Shown here one piece after another: positions 25,874 through 35,301 of a stretch of DNA of 64,000 nt (position 1 is its first letter; each line of letters begins with the position of its first letter). The DNA lies in NCBI GenBank assembly GCA_016342745.1, contig JAEINT010000004.1, forward strand, positions 186,001 through 250,000, written 5' to 3'. The translations under genes were made by a program, and so were the position numbers. The notes beneath the pieces are model-generated. The model worked only from the letters and a program-made list of their open reading frames with translations. It had not been told where the DNA came from and searched no databases. This stretch comes from Labilibaculum sp. Its GTDB lineage: Bacteria; Bacteroidota; Bacteroidia; Bacteroidales; Marinifilaceae.

Positions 25874-27256
25874 CATTTCGATTTTATATTTTTTTATTCT
25901 TCTATCGAGTGATTGCCATGTGATATTGAGAAGATCTGCTGCTTTAGATTTATTATTATTCGTACGTTCTAGTGCTTTCTTAATACAATCTACTTCTACT
26001 AGTTCTAGGTCTAAATTATCATCTGTGGCAAAATTAATTTTCTTCTGTTCCTCTTTCGGGTGAGACAACTGAAAATGTGACAAGCTTAAGCGATTGGTAT
26101 CGCAAATAATTACTGCACGCTCAACCATATTCTTCAACTCTCTAACATTGCCAGGAAATTGATAGGCCAATAAGCGTTTTATCACTGCTCCATCAATTTC
26201 ATTAATGTTTTTCCCCATTACGCGGTTAAAATATTTCACAAAATAATCCAGTAGTAAAGGAATATCCTCTTTCCTTTCTCTTAGGGGATCAATATGAATA
26301 ACAAACGAGCTAATTCTATGATATAAATCCAACCTAAAACCCTTTTCTGAATGCAGCCCTTCTATATTTTGATTGGTTGCTGCAATAATTCTTGTATCAA
26401 AAGGGATTTCAACGTTCGATCCAACTTTCATAATTTTTCTATCTTCCAAAACCCTCAAAAATTTGGTCTGAAGATTTAATTGCATATCGCCGATTTCATC
26501 AAGAAATAAAGTCCCATCATTAGCTGCTTCAAACCAACCCGTTTTTGTGTCCGACGCTCCTGTAAATGCACCTTTTGTATGTCCAAAAAATTCACTTTCG
26601 AATAATGATTCTGGAATGGCGCTACAATTTACAGCATAAAAGCAATTATCCTTACGATTGCTTAGGTAGTGAATTGCACGAGCCACCAATTCTTTTCCAG
26701 TACCACTCTCGCCAGTAATTAAAACCGATGTATTATCCGCTTTTGCAACCTTACTGATTAAATTGATTAAGTTTCTCATTTGAGGGCTATCTCCAATAAT
26801 TTCATAGCCCATTGCTTCATAAAACTCTTTTGTAATTATTGAATAATTCCTCTTGATCTCTATCAAGCTTTTATTTAAATGGATAAATTTTTTGGTTCTT
26901 TCTATCGCACTTTCTACTTCACTAAGTCTAAATGGTTTTGTGAAGAAATCTAAAGCTCCCAATCGCATAGCATGGATAACTGAATCCATTTCACTATAAC
27001 CACTTATCATGATAACTTCAATTTCTGGAAAGTCTTCTTTAATTTTTTCAAGAACATCTAAGCCACTCATTTCAGGCAGATTTACATCAACAATAGCAAT
27101 ATGGATATCATTAACTTCCATAATATTGAAAGCTTCAGATGGACTACCTGCCTTGAAAATTTTAAAGTTAGGGTCTATTAGAAATTCACTAAGCTCATCT
27201 CTAACTAGTTGCTCATCATCTAAAATTAATATTCTAAGATTACTTATCGACACCAT
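25871..27256 (-). CDS. Sigma-54-dependent response regulator (NtrC/AtoC family)
   Basis: A 461-aa transcription activator. An intact receiver covers about 7-120, with acidic pair DD in LILDDEQ and phospho-acceptor Asp57 in [12 protein letters not shown]; the FFTKPF motif holds the conserved Lys. The AAA+ domain (about 150-390) has Walker [10 protein letters not shown], the sigma-54 contact loop [13 protein letters not shown], Walker [10 protein letters not shown], and WNVRELKN-type [14 protein letters not shown]. The C-terminal Fis-type HTH is [20 protein letters not shown] and [13 protein letters not shown]. Every residue needed for sigma-54 activation is present. It starts 22 bp after the stop of the kinase-like gene and shares its terminator, so the two form a two-component operon. 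Targets are unknown; candidates are the palindromes just downstream. Confidence 0.93.
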   Translation of the reverse strand: MVSISNLRILILDDEQLVRDELSEFLIDPNFKIFKAGSPSEAFNIMEVNDIHIAIVDVNLPEMSGLDVLEKIKEDFPEIEVIMISGYSEMDSVIHAMRLGALDFFTKPFRLSEVESAIERTKKFIHLNKSLIEIKRNYSIITKEFYEAMGYEIIGDSPQMRNLINLISKVAKADNTSVLITGESGTGKELVARAIHYLSNRKDNCFYAVNCSAIPESLFESEFFGHTKGAFTGASDTKTGWFEAANDGTLFLDEIGDMQLNLQTKFLRVLEDRKIMKVGSNVEIPFDTRIIAATNQNIEGLHSEKGFRLDLYHRISSFVIHIDPLRERKEDIPLLLDYFVKYFNRVMGKNINEIDGAVIKRLLAYQFPGNVRELKNMVERAVIICDTNRLSLSHFQLSHPKEEQKKINFATDDNLDLELVEVDCIKKALERTNNNKSKAADLLNITWQSLDRRIKKYKIEM

Positions 27257-27278
27257 TTTTATGATCTTTTACCAATAA

Positions 27279-29735
27279 TTAATTCTTCTCAAAGCTTACT
27301 TCCTTTTTGCTACTTTCAAATTCATGAGGCAAAATTAATGTCATCTCAGTATACTCACCCTTTTTGCTATCCACTGAAATTCGGCCATTCATTTTCTGCA
27401 CAATACCCTTGCTAATGTATAAACCTAAACCAGATCCAATACCAGATTGTTTTGTTGTAAAGAATGGTTCAAAAATATAATTCAGGTTATCTGGAGATAT
27501 ACCACAACCATTATCTTTAATAGAAATAAGCACCTTCTTGTCATCTAAGTTTGTTGCAATATTTATGTATTTATTTTCTGAATTTAAATCTTTAAACTTT
27601 TGCTCAATTGACTCATAAGCATTATTTAATACATCACCTATAACTTTCTGTAACTTATATTTATTTCCCATGACATAAAGGTCATCTTTAGATTCCTTAA
27701 AAGTCCATTCTATTTTACTATTCTTATATTGTTTTTGAGCTAAGTTTACAGCTATTTTAATGATATTATTTACATCGATTAACTCTTTGGTACTCTCTTT
27801 TTGTGAGGAGTTATAAATCCCAATTTGAGATAAGTATTTTTTAATCCGATCAATATCAACGAAAACCTGAGAACATTTTTCCCGAATATAATCTTCATCA
27901 ATTTTATTCATAGACAAACGCAACAAAAGATTATCCATTATCATCGAAATCCCAGTTAGAGGTTGATTTATTTCATTAACGATGGAAGTAGCCATCTTTC
28001 CAAGAGACTCCAGCTCTGATTTTTTCAGCAACAGCTGACGATGAAAATCATTAACTTTCAACTCCTTATCAACTTTTTCCTTAAGTTCAATTGTGCTTTT
28101 TTCGAATTCTTTCTCCTGGCTCTTTAATCCTGTTATGATAGTTTTATATTCCGCTGTATCTTCTGCCAAATCGCCATCACTAGCTATTTCCATCATCATT
28201 CCACGAACACATTTCTTCTTATCTCCAATAATAGGATGCGCCGCTAAAACAATGCGTTTTTTCTTATTTTTTCTGGTAACAACAGACAATACCTCAAAGA
28301 CAAATCTCTTCTCTAAATGACATGCCTTCAATACTTTCTTAATTTTCGAATCGTCTTCAAAGAATTGTAAAAATTCAACCCCTTTGGTCTTTTTCAATTC
28401 AGTGCATTCCAGAAAATTACAGGCAAATTCGTTCACGTAACTAAAATGATTGTGTTCATCTAACTCAAAAATAGCCTTATCGACATAAGCCTCATTTTCA
28501 AGACTTAAACTTTCCTTAAAAGTCATTTCCAATGCCTTTTCTTGCGAAAGATCACAAACCAAGCCAAACAAGTTTAAAATGTCTTCTGATTCATCATATT
28601 CACTATAAATCTCTATTTTAAAATGCTTTAGTGTTCCATCCTCGTAATTATATCGATGTTCAAATTCTATTTTTTGATTCCTTTGAGGAAAGTTTAATAA
28701 CATCCTTTCTATAGCATTTCGATCTTCGATATGTGTTTTTAATTTTATCTGATCGAATAAACTCTGTTCCAAATCGCTAGATAATTCGTAAAGACGCATA
28801 AATTCATCCGAACCACGAATAATTTTTGAATAAGAATCCCATTCAAAGCTTCCGACACTAGTCTTTTTTTGAATTTTCCTTAGAACATCTTCCTTTTTAA
28901 TTAAGGATTCTGTCATTTTTTTCCGATCAGATACATCGCGGCCTATCGCTAGAAAACAAGTATCCTCGAATTCGATTTTTTTGTAAATAGTCCATTCAAG
29001 ACATACACAATTTCCATCAGAATTTACAAATGACTCTTCGAAAATAGTTACTCTATTCTTACCATTTAGATTCTCTACTCCTTTACTGATTTGTTCTTGT
29101 AAAAAAAGACTGATTTTTGACAAGGGATCCTTAACAATACCATCAATCGTATAATCAAAAAAATCAGTAAATGCTTTATTGGCAAAATCGACCCTTTTCT
29201 GGCTATCCATTTTCAAAATTAACTCCGATTGCCCTTCCAAAATCGAACGATAATCAGACGCCAAGTTGCGCAATCTGCTCTCTAAAAGATTTTTTTCCTG
29301 TAAAGCAATTGTTAACTTCTCATTTTGAGCCTCTAACAAACGCCTATTGGTATATAAATCAAGAAAAATATTTACCTTATTCAGCAATATTGCGGTATCA
29401 AAAGGCTTCATTATAAAGTCGACTCCGCCACATTTATAACCTTTAGATTCACTTTGTTTATCTAGAAATATTGCAGTTAGGAAAATGATTGGAGTGGATT
29501 TGTTCACAATACCACTTCTAATTTTCTGCGCCAACAAAAAACCATCCATTTGTGGCATTTGAACATCAAGAATAATAAGTGCATATTCTTTTTTTTCAAT
29601 ATCCTGTAAAACTTTAATAGGCGACTGAATTAACTCCATACCAACCTCTAGCTTACCAAGTAAAGCTCTAAGTAGTTCAAGGTTTTCCGGACGGTCATCA
29701 ACTATCAATAATTGAGGAGTAAAATCCAATTCCAT
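27279..29735 (-). CDS. Hybrid receiver-PAS-histidine kinase lacking the phospho-acceptor His
   Basis: An 818-aa cytoplasmic protein without transmembrane segments. Order: receiver (8-125; LLIVDDRPEN, LIILDVQMPQMDG, FIMKPFD, complete), a short coiled coil, three PAS-like domains (about 160-275, 283-400 and 405-520), a second coiled coil, a dimerisation (HisKA-like) region and a HATPase domain. The last is complete: N box DVLNNAYESIEQ, G1 DNGCGISPD, F box IFEPFFTTK, G2 GSGLGLYISKG. The HisKA core reads ATSIVNEINQPLTGI where active kinases have AHE[IL]NQPL. The codon at 27975-27977 is AAT, so Asn587 replaces the His. It is transcribed with the sigma-54 regulator. It might work as a phosphatase, as a partner of another kinase, or as a receiver-controlled scaffold. 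Confidence 0.88.
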   Translation of the reverse strand: MELDFTPQLLIVDDRPENLELLRALLGKLEVGMELIQSPIKVLQDIEKKEYALIILDVQMPQMDGFLLAQKIRSGIVNKSTPIIFLTAIFLDKQSESKGYKCGGVDFIMKPFDTAILLNKVNIFLDLYTNRRLLEAQNEKLTIALQEKNLLESRLRNLASDYRSILEGQSELILKMDSQKRVDFANKAFTDFFDYTIDGIVKDPLSKISLFLQEQISKGVENLNGKNRVTIFEESFVNSDGNCVCLEWTIYKKIEFEDTCFLAIGRDVSDRKKMTESLIKKEDVLRKIQKKTSVGSFEWDSYSKIIRGSDEFMRLYELSSDLEQSLFDQIKLKTHIEDRNAIERMLLNFPQRNQKIEFEHRYNYEDGTLKHFKIEIYSEYDESEDILNLFGLVCDLSQEKALEMTFKESLSLENEAYVDKAIFELDEHNHFSYVNEFACNFLECTELKKTKGVEFLQFFEDDSKIKKVLKACHLEKRFVFEVLSVVTRKNKKKRIVLAAHPIIGDKKKCVRGMMMEIASDGDLAEDTAEYKTIITGLKSQEKEFEKSTIELKEKVDKELKVNDFHRQLLLKKSELESLGKMATSIVNEINQPLTGISMIMDNLLLRLSMNKIDEDYIREKCSQVFVDIDRIKKYLSQIGIYNSSQKESTKELIDVNNIIKIAVNLAQKQYKNSKIEWTFKESKDDLYVMGNKYKLQKVIGDVLNNAYESIEQKFKDLNSENKYINIATNLDDKKVLISIKDNGCGISPDNLNYIFEPFFTTKQSGIGSGLGLYISKGIVQKMNGRISVDSKKGEYTEMTLILPHEFESSKKEVSFEKN

Positions 29736-29769
29736 AGGCTAAAAGGTTGAGTAACATGAACCAAAATAG

Positions 29770-29797
29770 AAAAAAAATACCCTTGCAGGGCATACCA
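29770..29797 (-). terminator. Weak terminator-like hairpin between the epimerase and kinase genes
   Basis: On the minus strand GCCCT-GCA-AGGGT followed by ATTTTTTTT. A short five-pair stem, 130 bp past the epimerase stop and just before the kinase start. Confidence 0.45.
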
Positions 29798-29927
29798 TTT
29801 TATTCCATGAGGCTTGTTTAATCAAAATTAAAACTAAACCAATTAATAATCAACCCCTTTATGATTAAAGCCCTTATAAACTACTTAAAAATACTGATAT
29901 TAACGATCAACTATCCGAAAACGGGTA

Positions 29928-30806
29928 CTAAGATTTTCTGGATGAGTAATTTACAATTGAAGAAATTGCTTGAAACAACTTGGGATATTCGAAGCGAAAG
30001 CCTGTATTTAAAAGGCGTTGAGGCAAAACCTTTTGTCCAGAAAGAAATACGTTTGCTCCATTTTTAAATAAAAAGCGAAGAACCGCTGATGGAACGCCAA
30101 AAATAGTTGGTCTATTTACTGCATTTCCAAGCTCTTTTGTGTAATCAAAATTTGATGTTAATTGAGGAGCAACGAGATTATAAACTCCAAGTATTTTAGT
30201 ATTAGATATTGCATAGACATAGGCATTTATCAAATCATCAATATGGATAAAAGGGAAAGCTTGTTTGCCATTACCAAGTTTCCCTCCAAGTCCTATTCGA
30301 AATATAGGTAAGCTACGAGCAAGTACTCCCCCTTGTCCACTTAGAATAATCCCTAATCTAAAAATAATTGTTCTAACATCTTTTTCCAATTTTTCAGTAA
30401 CAGGCTTCTCCCAATCTGAACACAAATTGCCTAAAAAATCATTTGAATAATGTGTACTCCATTCATCATGTGTGTGAATGGAATCGTATATACCCACAGC
30501 AGAAGTTGAAATTACAAGTTTTGGCTTTTTATCCATCAAAGTAATTGCACTTGTAAGGTTTCGTGTTGTAATCACTCGACTTTCATAAAGCTTTTTCATG
30601 TTATTGGAAGTCCAGCGGCAAACAATAGAAGCTCCTGCAAGATTAATAATAACATCACAATCAGTAAGGAATTTAGACAGATTTTGCACTTCACCATACA
30701 AATACGAACGAGGAATCTTAAGAATTTCTGCATGAAACTCCTTCTTTAGTTTTTCGCTAAGCTGCGAACCAACCAATCCAGAACTTCCAGTTATTCCTAT
30801 TTTCAT
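29928..30806 (-). CDS. TIGR01777 family NAD(P)-dependent epimerase (YfcH-like)
   Basis: A 292-aa cytoplasmic short-chain-dehydrogenase-like protein. It has the Rossmann start ITGSSGLVGSQL, CDVIINLAGASIVCRWTSNN (a hallmark of this family), a VISTSAVGIYD serine/tyrosine region, FRLGIILSGQGGVL and PFIHIDDLINAYVYA. The C-terminal DUF1731 part is also there (NRPTIFGVPSAVLRFLF, LPQRLLNTGFRFEYP). The reaction of this family is not established. The gene starts 11 bp after the stop of cdaA, so they form an operon. Confidence 0.85.
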   Translation of the reverse strand: MKIGITGSSGLVGSQLSEKLKKEFHAEILKIPRSYLYGEVQNLSKFLTDCDVIINLAGASIVCRWTSNNMKKLYESRVITTRNLTSAITLMDKKPKLVISTSAVGIYDSIHTHDEWSTHYSNDFLGNLCSDWEKPVTEKLEKDVRTIIFRLGIILSGQGGVLARSLPIFRIGLGGKLGNGKQAFPFIHIDDLINAYVYAISNTKILGVYNLVAPQLTSNFDYTKELGNAVNRPTIFGVPSAVLRFLFKNGANVFLSGQKVLPQRLLNTGFRFEYPKLFQAISSIVNYSSRKS

Positions 30807-30817
30807 ATGTTCGAAAT

Positions 30818-31609
30818 TTAAACAATAAAGCCTGAGAAATCTCCCTCTAAAAATGTACGCAATTCGGCAGTTGTTATTCTTACCTTAATATTACCCCCCA
30901 TAACGTAAGAAATATTTCCTGTTTCTTCTGATACCGTTATAACATGAGAATCGGTAGCTTGACTCATACCGATGGCAGCACGATGTCGTAAGCCTAAACT
31001 TCCAGGTATGTTACTACTATCTGTTACTGGTAATATACAACGAGCCGCAACAATTCTATTGTTTGCTATAATTACTGCGCCATCATGCAAAGGTGAATTT
31101 TTAAAAAAAATAGTTTCCAAAACTGTTCCTGAAACTCTTGAGTTAATAAATTTACCAGTTTCAGCATAACTATCCAAGTCAGTATTTTTAGCAATAACTA
31201 TTAAAGCTCCTGTTTTCGATTTAGACATGTGCTCGCAAGCTGCAACAATAGATACAACTTCCTCCTCTTTTACTCCAACTTCTTCGAAAGAAAACCAATT
31301 ATCTAAAGTAAATTTTTGACTGATATTATATCTGGAACCAACCAATAATAGAAAGCGTCTAATCTCCTGCTGAAATACGATAATCAGTGCAATTACACCA
31401 ACACCTATAAATTGCCCTAAAATGCTACTCAGCAACTCCATATTAAGAGCACGAACTAACAACCACATCAGATAAAAAAGCGACAGTCCAACAAAAATAT
31501 TAATTGCAACAGTTCCTTTTATCAACATGTAAACTTGATAAAGTAAAAAACCTACCAATAAAATATCAAGTATATCAAACAGTCCAAGAGTTATAAACGC
31601 TGTAGTCAT
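30818..31609 (-). CDS. cdaA: Diadenylate cyclase CdaA
   Basis: A 263-aa membrane enzyme that makes c-di-AMP from two ATP. The first 90 or so residues form three transmembrane helices (FDILDILLVGFLLYQVYMLI and following). The DAC domain follows with GALIVIAKNTDLDSYAETG, the active-site DGA (SPLHDGAVIIANNRIVAARC) and RHR (LGLRHRAAIGMSQATDSHVI), then VSEETGNISYVMGG. All catalytic motifs are intact. A -7 box at 31636-31643 gives it its own promoter, after folP and before the epimerase gene. In many Bacteroidota it lies next to folP, as here. c-di-AMP usually controls potassium and osmotic balance; no receptor is visible nearby. Confidence 0.95.
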   Translation of the reverse strand: MTTAFITLGLFDILDILLVGFLLYQVYMLIKGTVAINIFVGLSLFYLMWLLVRALNMELLSSILGQFIGVGVIALIIVFQQEIRRFLLLVGSRYNISQKFTLDNWFSFEEVGVKEEEVVSIVAACEHMSKSKTGALIVIAKNTDLDSYAETGKFINSRVSGTVLETIFFKNSPLHDGAVIIANNRIVAARCILPVTDSSNIPGSLGLRHRAAIGMSQATDSHVITVSEETGNISYVMGGNIKVRITTAELRTFLEGDFSGFIV

Positions 31610-31635
31610 TATTTTCTTTTAAATTCAGTCTTTAA

Positions 31636-31643
31636 CAAAATTA
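31636..31643 (-). promoter_or_regulatory. Candidate -7 box for cdaA
   Basis: TAATTTTG on the minus strand, 26 bp upstream of the cdaA ATG and inside the folP-cdaA gap. Confidence 0.45.
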
Positions 31644-31661
31644 CAATTTTATTGGACATTT

Positions 31662-32537
31662 TTACTTTAATGATGCTTTGATCTTAGTATGCAAGCTTAC
31701 GCACTCAACAGCTTCTTTTACATCATGCACTCGTAAAATGTTTGCTCCACCTTCCAAAGCCATCATATTTAAGGCTGTTGTTCCATTCAAGCTTGATGTA
31801 GGATCTCCTCCTAAAAACCTATAGATCATTGACTTTCTGGACAAGCCAATCAACAATGGCAAATCTAAATCCTTAAATTCTGGTAGTTTGCCCAATATTT
31901 CATAATTGTGATCTAATGTTTTTCCAAAGCCAAAACCAGGATCAAGAATTACATCTTTCACTCCATATTTATTCAATTTTTCAATCCTCACTCGAAAGAA
32001 ATCAATCATTTCTCGCATTAAATTTTCATAAGTAGGATTGTCCTGCATGTTTTGAGGTGTTCCTTTAATATGCATCATGATATACGGAACCTGAAGTTGT
32101 CCTATTGTTTCGTACATCTTCTCATCCATCGTTCCCCCTGAAATATCATTAATAATACAGGATCCGAACTGATTCACTATCTCAGCTGCTATATCAGCTC
32201 TAAATGTATCAATTGATAATATTGCCTCAGGAAACTCTTTTCGAATACATTCAACAGCAGGAATCATTCTGGCTAATTCCTCTTTTGGTTGAACCAATTC
32301 CGCTCCAGGCCTAGTAGAATAGGCACCCAAATCAATAATATTGGCACCTTCCAATAGAATTTGTTCTGCTCTTTTGACAATGCTGGCACTATCAAGATAA
32401 GATCCACCATCGTAAAATGAGTCTGGTGTCAGATTCAAAATCCCCATAATTAAAGGCTTTTGAAAATTAATTAATTTATCACCGCACTTAATGGACAGAT
32501 TATCGCTGTTAAAAGAATTAGTTTTGTAATTTTGCAT
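31662..32537 (-). CDS. folP: Dihydropteroate synthase
   Basis: A 291-aa folate-pathway enzyme that joins p-aminobenzoate to dihydropterin pyrophosphate. Signatures: IMGILNLTPDSFYDGGSYLD, GANIIDLGAYSTRPGAE, LSIDTFRADIA, INDISGGTMDEKM, YIMMHIKGTPQNMQDNP, VILDPGFGFGKTLDHNYEIL, LIGLSRKSMIYRFLGG and LRVHDVKEAVEC. The ATG at 32537 is preferred over an in-frame TTG at 32543. It has a promoter at 32566-32573, divergent from the DUF1599 promoter. This enzyme is the target of sulfonamides, and the target loops look normal. Confidence 0.95.
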   Translation of the reverse strand: MQNYKTNSFNSDNLSIKCGDKLINFQKPLIMGILNLTPDSFYDGGSYLDSASIVKRAEQILLEGANIIDLGAYSTRPGAELVQPKEELARMIPAVECIRKEFPEAILSIDTFRADIAAEIVNQFGSCIINDISGGTMDEKMYETIGQLQVPYIMMHIKGTPQNMQDNPTYENLMREMIDFFRVRIEKLNKYGVKDVILDPGFGFGKTLDHNYEILGKLPEFKDLDLPLLIGLSRKSMIYRFLGGDPTSSLNGTTALNMMALEGGANILRVHDVKEAVECVSLHTKIKASLK

Positions 32538-32565
32538 AATCAATTTTTTTGAACAAATTCCGCAG

Positions 32566-32612
32566 CAAAAGTAAAATAAAATACCATGGCTTGGCTGAAA
32601 TTCTTATTTTTG
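32566..32612. promoter_or_regulatory. Divergent promoter pair, folP (minus) and DUF1599 operon (plus)
   Basis: Minus strand: TACTTTTG at 32566-32573, 29 bp upstream of the folP ATG. Plus strand: TATTTTTG at 32605-32612, 24 bp upstream of the DUF1599 ATG at 32636. Both fit TAnnTTTG. The plus-strand box lies inside an upstream in-frame extension of the DUF1599 frame and so supports the shorter start. Confidence 0.5.
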
Positions 32613-32635
32613 AGGAGAAATTTCTAAAACAAATT

Positions 32636-33181
32636 ATGAATAAAACAGAACAACAGTACAATACGATTATTAAGATCTGTACAGATATCTTCACTAAAAA
32701 AATGCATGATTACGGAACCGCTTGGAGAATTCTTCGTCCAAGTTCCATAACCGATCAAATATACATCAAAGCTCAACGAATCCGAAGTCTTGAAACCAAA
32801 GGCGTTAGTAAAATTGAAGATAATATTCGCGACGAATTTATCGGAATTGTGAACTATGCCATAATGGGAATAGTACAATTGGAACTAGGGCCTTCTGAAG
32901 AAGAACTTAATTCTGAGAAAGCTTTAGAACTATATCTTAAATATTTTACTGAAGCAAAAGAATTAATGGAAGCCAAAAATCATGATTACGATGAAGCTTG
33001 GCGTAGCATGCGAGTTAGTTCGTACACAGACTTAATTCTGATGAAAATTAACAGAACTAAGCAAATTGAAGATTTACAGGGAAAAACATTAATATCTGAA
33101 GGAATTGATGCCAATTACTTTGATATGATTAATTATTCTGTTTTTGGTCTTATTAAAATTGAATTCGAAAACGCTCAATAA
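32636..33181 (+). CDS. DUF1599 protein (two tandem copies)
   Basis: A 181-aa cytoplasmic protein from the ATG at 32636. It is built from two copies of one module. The first has CTDIFTKKMHDYGTAWRILR and SSITDQIYIKAQRIRSLE; the second has AKELMEAKNHDYDEAWRSMR and SSYTDLILMKINRTKQIE. Each is followed by a helix with D and NY (DEFIGIVNYAIMG, FDMINYSVFGLI). This is the DUF1599 arrangement of Bacteroidota. The HDY..AW pattern resembles nucleotide-modification-associated domains, but no reaction is established. It is first in an operon with the DoxX-type gene (13 bp gap) and tpiA. Confidence 0.85.
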   Translation: MNKTEQQYNTIIKICTDIFTKKMHDYGTAWRILRPSSITDQIYIKAQRIRSLETKGVSKIEDNIRDEFIGIVNYAIMGIVQLELGPSEEELNSEKALELYLKYFTEAKELMEAKNHDYDEAWRSMRVSSYTDLILMKINRTKQIEDLQGKTLISEGIDANYFDMINYSVFGLIKIEFENAQ

Positions 33182-33194
33182 ATTCTAAAATATC

Positions 33195-34448
33195 ATGAAA
33201 GTGGTACAATTTATTAGTCGCCTCTTAGTTGGCCTTCTATTTATTTTCTCTGGATTTGTAAAAGCCGTTGACCCTATGGGTTCGACCTTTAAATTCTCAG
33301 ATTATTTTCTAGCCTTTGGTATGGATAGTTTTACAGGAATTGCTTTTCCTCTTGCTATCCTATTATCAACTCTTGAATTTACTGTAGGAGTAGCCTTGCT
33401 ATTTAATGCTCGAATAAAAATCACAGCATATTTTGCTCTTATTTTCATGTTATTTTTTACGCCACTTACGCTTGTATTGGCAATAACAAATCCTGTATCT
33501 GACTGTGGTTGCTTTGGCGATGCTCTTGTATTGACCAATTGGGAAACCTTCGGCAAGAATATTATAATTCTAGCTTTAACGTTAATTGTATTTTTCGGAA
33601 GAAAAAAAATTGAAAAACAAGAAACAAGATTAGAACAAAACCTACTTCTTGTTTTTTCTCTTATTGTCTCTATTGGCATTTCTACTTATTCTTATCGCCA
33701 TTTACCGTTAATTGATTTCCGACCTTACCATATTGGCGCTAACATTAGTGATGGAATGATAATTCCAGAAGGAGCTACTGCCGATGAATATCGAAGTCTT
33801 TTTAAATATGAAAAAGATGGTATCGTTAAAGAATTTGATGAAACCAATTACCCTTGGCAAGATACAACATGGAAGTTTGTAGATTCTGAGCAAATTAAAA
33901 TAAAAGAAGGATACACACCTCCTATTCATGATTTTTCAATTTCGAATGAGATCGATGGAGATATTACCAACTCTGTTCTTTTAAATGAAGATTATTCATT
34001 TGTTTTGGTTTCGAAAGACCTTAGTAAAATCAATAAGACTTCTCATGAAAAGATAAGAGAATTATCCTATTTTGCTCTGGAAAATAACATTCAATTTATT
34101 GGGCTTACAGCCTCTGGGTTTAGTGAAAAACAAAGATTCAAAATAGAACAAGATCTACCTTTTGAATTTTATAATACGGATGAAATTCAAATCAAAACAA
34201 TCATCCGTTCTAATCCAGGTTTGCTTCTTTTGAAAAAGGGAACAATTCTAGACAAATGGCATTTTAGAGATTTTCCTAAAGTAGAAGAATTAAAAGGAGA
34301 TCTTTCGGCCCACTCAATTACGAAACATCAAACACTTAATATCAATCTATTTATTATTAGTATTACATCAACTTTGCTATTGTTGCTGGTTCTTTTCAGT
34401 TGGATAAGAATCCGTTATACAGGAGCAAAAAACAGATTACGATTATGA
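33195..34448 (+). CDS. BT_3928-type DoxX/MauE membrane protein
   Basis: A 417-aa inner-membrane protein. The N-terminal half is a four-helix DoxX/MauE-like domain ([42 protein letters not shown] near residue 103, then a further helix). A periplasmic, redox-like or thioredoxin-like region follows (about 165-380: [58 protein letters not shown]), and a final C-terminal helix. The Cys-Gly-Cys in the membrane part suggests quinone- or thiol-linked electron transfer, as in MauE/DoxX proteins; this is inference. The stop overlaps the tpiA start (ATGA), so the two are translationally coupled. Confidence 0.82.
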   Translation: MKVVQFISRLLVGLLFIFSGFVKAVDPMGSTFKFSDYFLAFGMDSFTGIAFPLAILLSTLEFTVGVALLFNARIKITAYFALIFMLFFTPLTLVLAITNPVSDCGCFGDALVLTNWETFGKNIIILALTLIVFFGRKKIEKQETRLEQNLLLVFSLIVSIGISTYSYRHLPLIDFRPYHIGANISDGMIIPEGATADEYRSLFKYEKDGIVKEFDETNYPWQDTTWKFVDSEQIKIKEGYTPPIHDFSISNEIDGDITNSVLLNEDYSFVLVSKDLSKINKTSHEKIRELSYFALENNIQFIGLTASGFSEKQRFKIEQDLPFEFYNTDEIQIKTIIRSNPGLLLLKKGTILDKWHFRDFPKVEELKGDLSAHSITKHQTLNINLFIISITSTLLLLLVLFSWIRIRYTGAKNRLRL

Positions 34449-35200
34449 GAAAGAAAATTGTTGCAGGAAACTGGAAAATGAACAATACACTTGAAGAAGG
34501 TATTGTGTTGGCGGGACAAATCAATGATTTAGTTGAGAAAGCTGGGATTAATGGTGTAGATGTAGTTATTGGTACTCCTTTTATTCACCTAACTGAGGTA
34601 AACAAGATTGTTGGTGATAAAGTTGGCGTTGCAGCACAAAATTGTGCGGACGAAACAAGCGGAGCTTACACTGGTGAGATTTCTGTTTCAATGATTAAAT
34701 CAACAGGTAGCAAGTACGTTATTCTTGGACACTCGGAACGTAGAGAATATTATGGCGAAACCAGCGAAAAATTGGTTAAAAAAGTAAAACTAAGTCTTGA
34801 AAGCGGATTAACTCCTATTTTCTGTTTTGGTGAAGTTTTAGAAGAACGTCAATCAGAAAAGCATTTTGATGTTGTTAAAAGCCAAATTGCTGATGGATTA
34901 TTCAACTTATCAGCTGAAGATTTTGGTAAAGTTGTTTTAGCTTACGAACCCGTTTGGGCAATTGGAACAGGTGTAACTGCTTCTTCTGACCAAGCACAAG
35001 AAATGCATGCATTTATCCGTAAAACTTTGGTTGAAAAGTATGGTCAAGAAGTTGCTGATAATACTTCTATTCTTTATGGTGGTAGCTGCAAGCCTTCAAA
35101 TGCTAAAGAATTGTTTGCAAATGCTGATGTAGATGGTGGACTAATTGGTGGAGCTTCTCTTCAAGCTGAAGATTTCATGGGAATTATCTCTGCATTTTAG
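34445..35200 (+). CDS. tpiA: Triosephosphate isomerase
   Basis: A 252-aa glycolytic enzyme that interconverts dihydroxyacetone phosphate and glyceraldehyde-3-phosphate. The ATG at 34445, four bases before the upstream stop, gives the standard start [13 protein letters not shown] with the catalytic Lys and Asn. The catalytic His is in [14 protein letters not shown], the Glu in [16 protein letters not shown], and the phosphate loop is [13 protein letters not shown] ... GGLIGGASL. An upstream in-frame TTG at 34400 is rejected. A strong terminator follows. Confidence 0.97.
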   Translation: MRKKIVAGNWKMNNTLEEGIVLAGQINDLVEKAGINGVDVVIGTPFIHLTEVNKIVGDKVGVAAQNCADETSGAYTGEISVSMIKSTGSKYVILGHSERREYYGETSEKLVKKVKLSLESGLTPIFCFGEVLEERQSEKHFDVVKSQIADGLFNLSAEDFGKVVLAYEPVWAIGTGVTASSDQAQEMHAFIRKTLVEKYGQEVADNTSILYGGSCKPSNAKELFANADVDGGLIGGASLQAEDFMGIISAF

Positions 35201-35215
35201 TAATGTAAATACCTT

Positions 35216-35251
35216 ATAAAAAAGCCGGTACGATTGTATCGGCTTTTGTTT
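35216..35251 (+). terminator. Terminator of the DUF1599-DoxX-tpiA operon
   Basis: AAAAGCCGGTAC-GATT-GTATCGGCTTTT then GTTTTT: a long stem with one G-T pair, 20 bp after the tpiA stop. Confidence 0.9.
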
Positions 35252-35301
35252 TTCGAAGTAGATTAATATAACTTACAATACAATCAACTAATATCAACAC
35301 A

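Noticed and set aside
32549-32635. An N-terminal extension of the DUF1599 protein from an upstream start
   Set aside because: The extension overlaps the divergent promoter pair and shows no family similarity; the ATG at 32636 gives the proper domain start.
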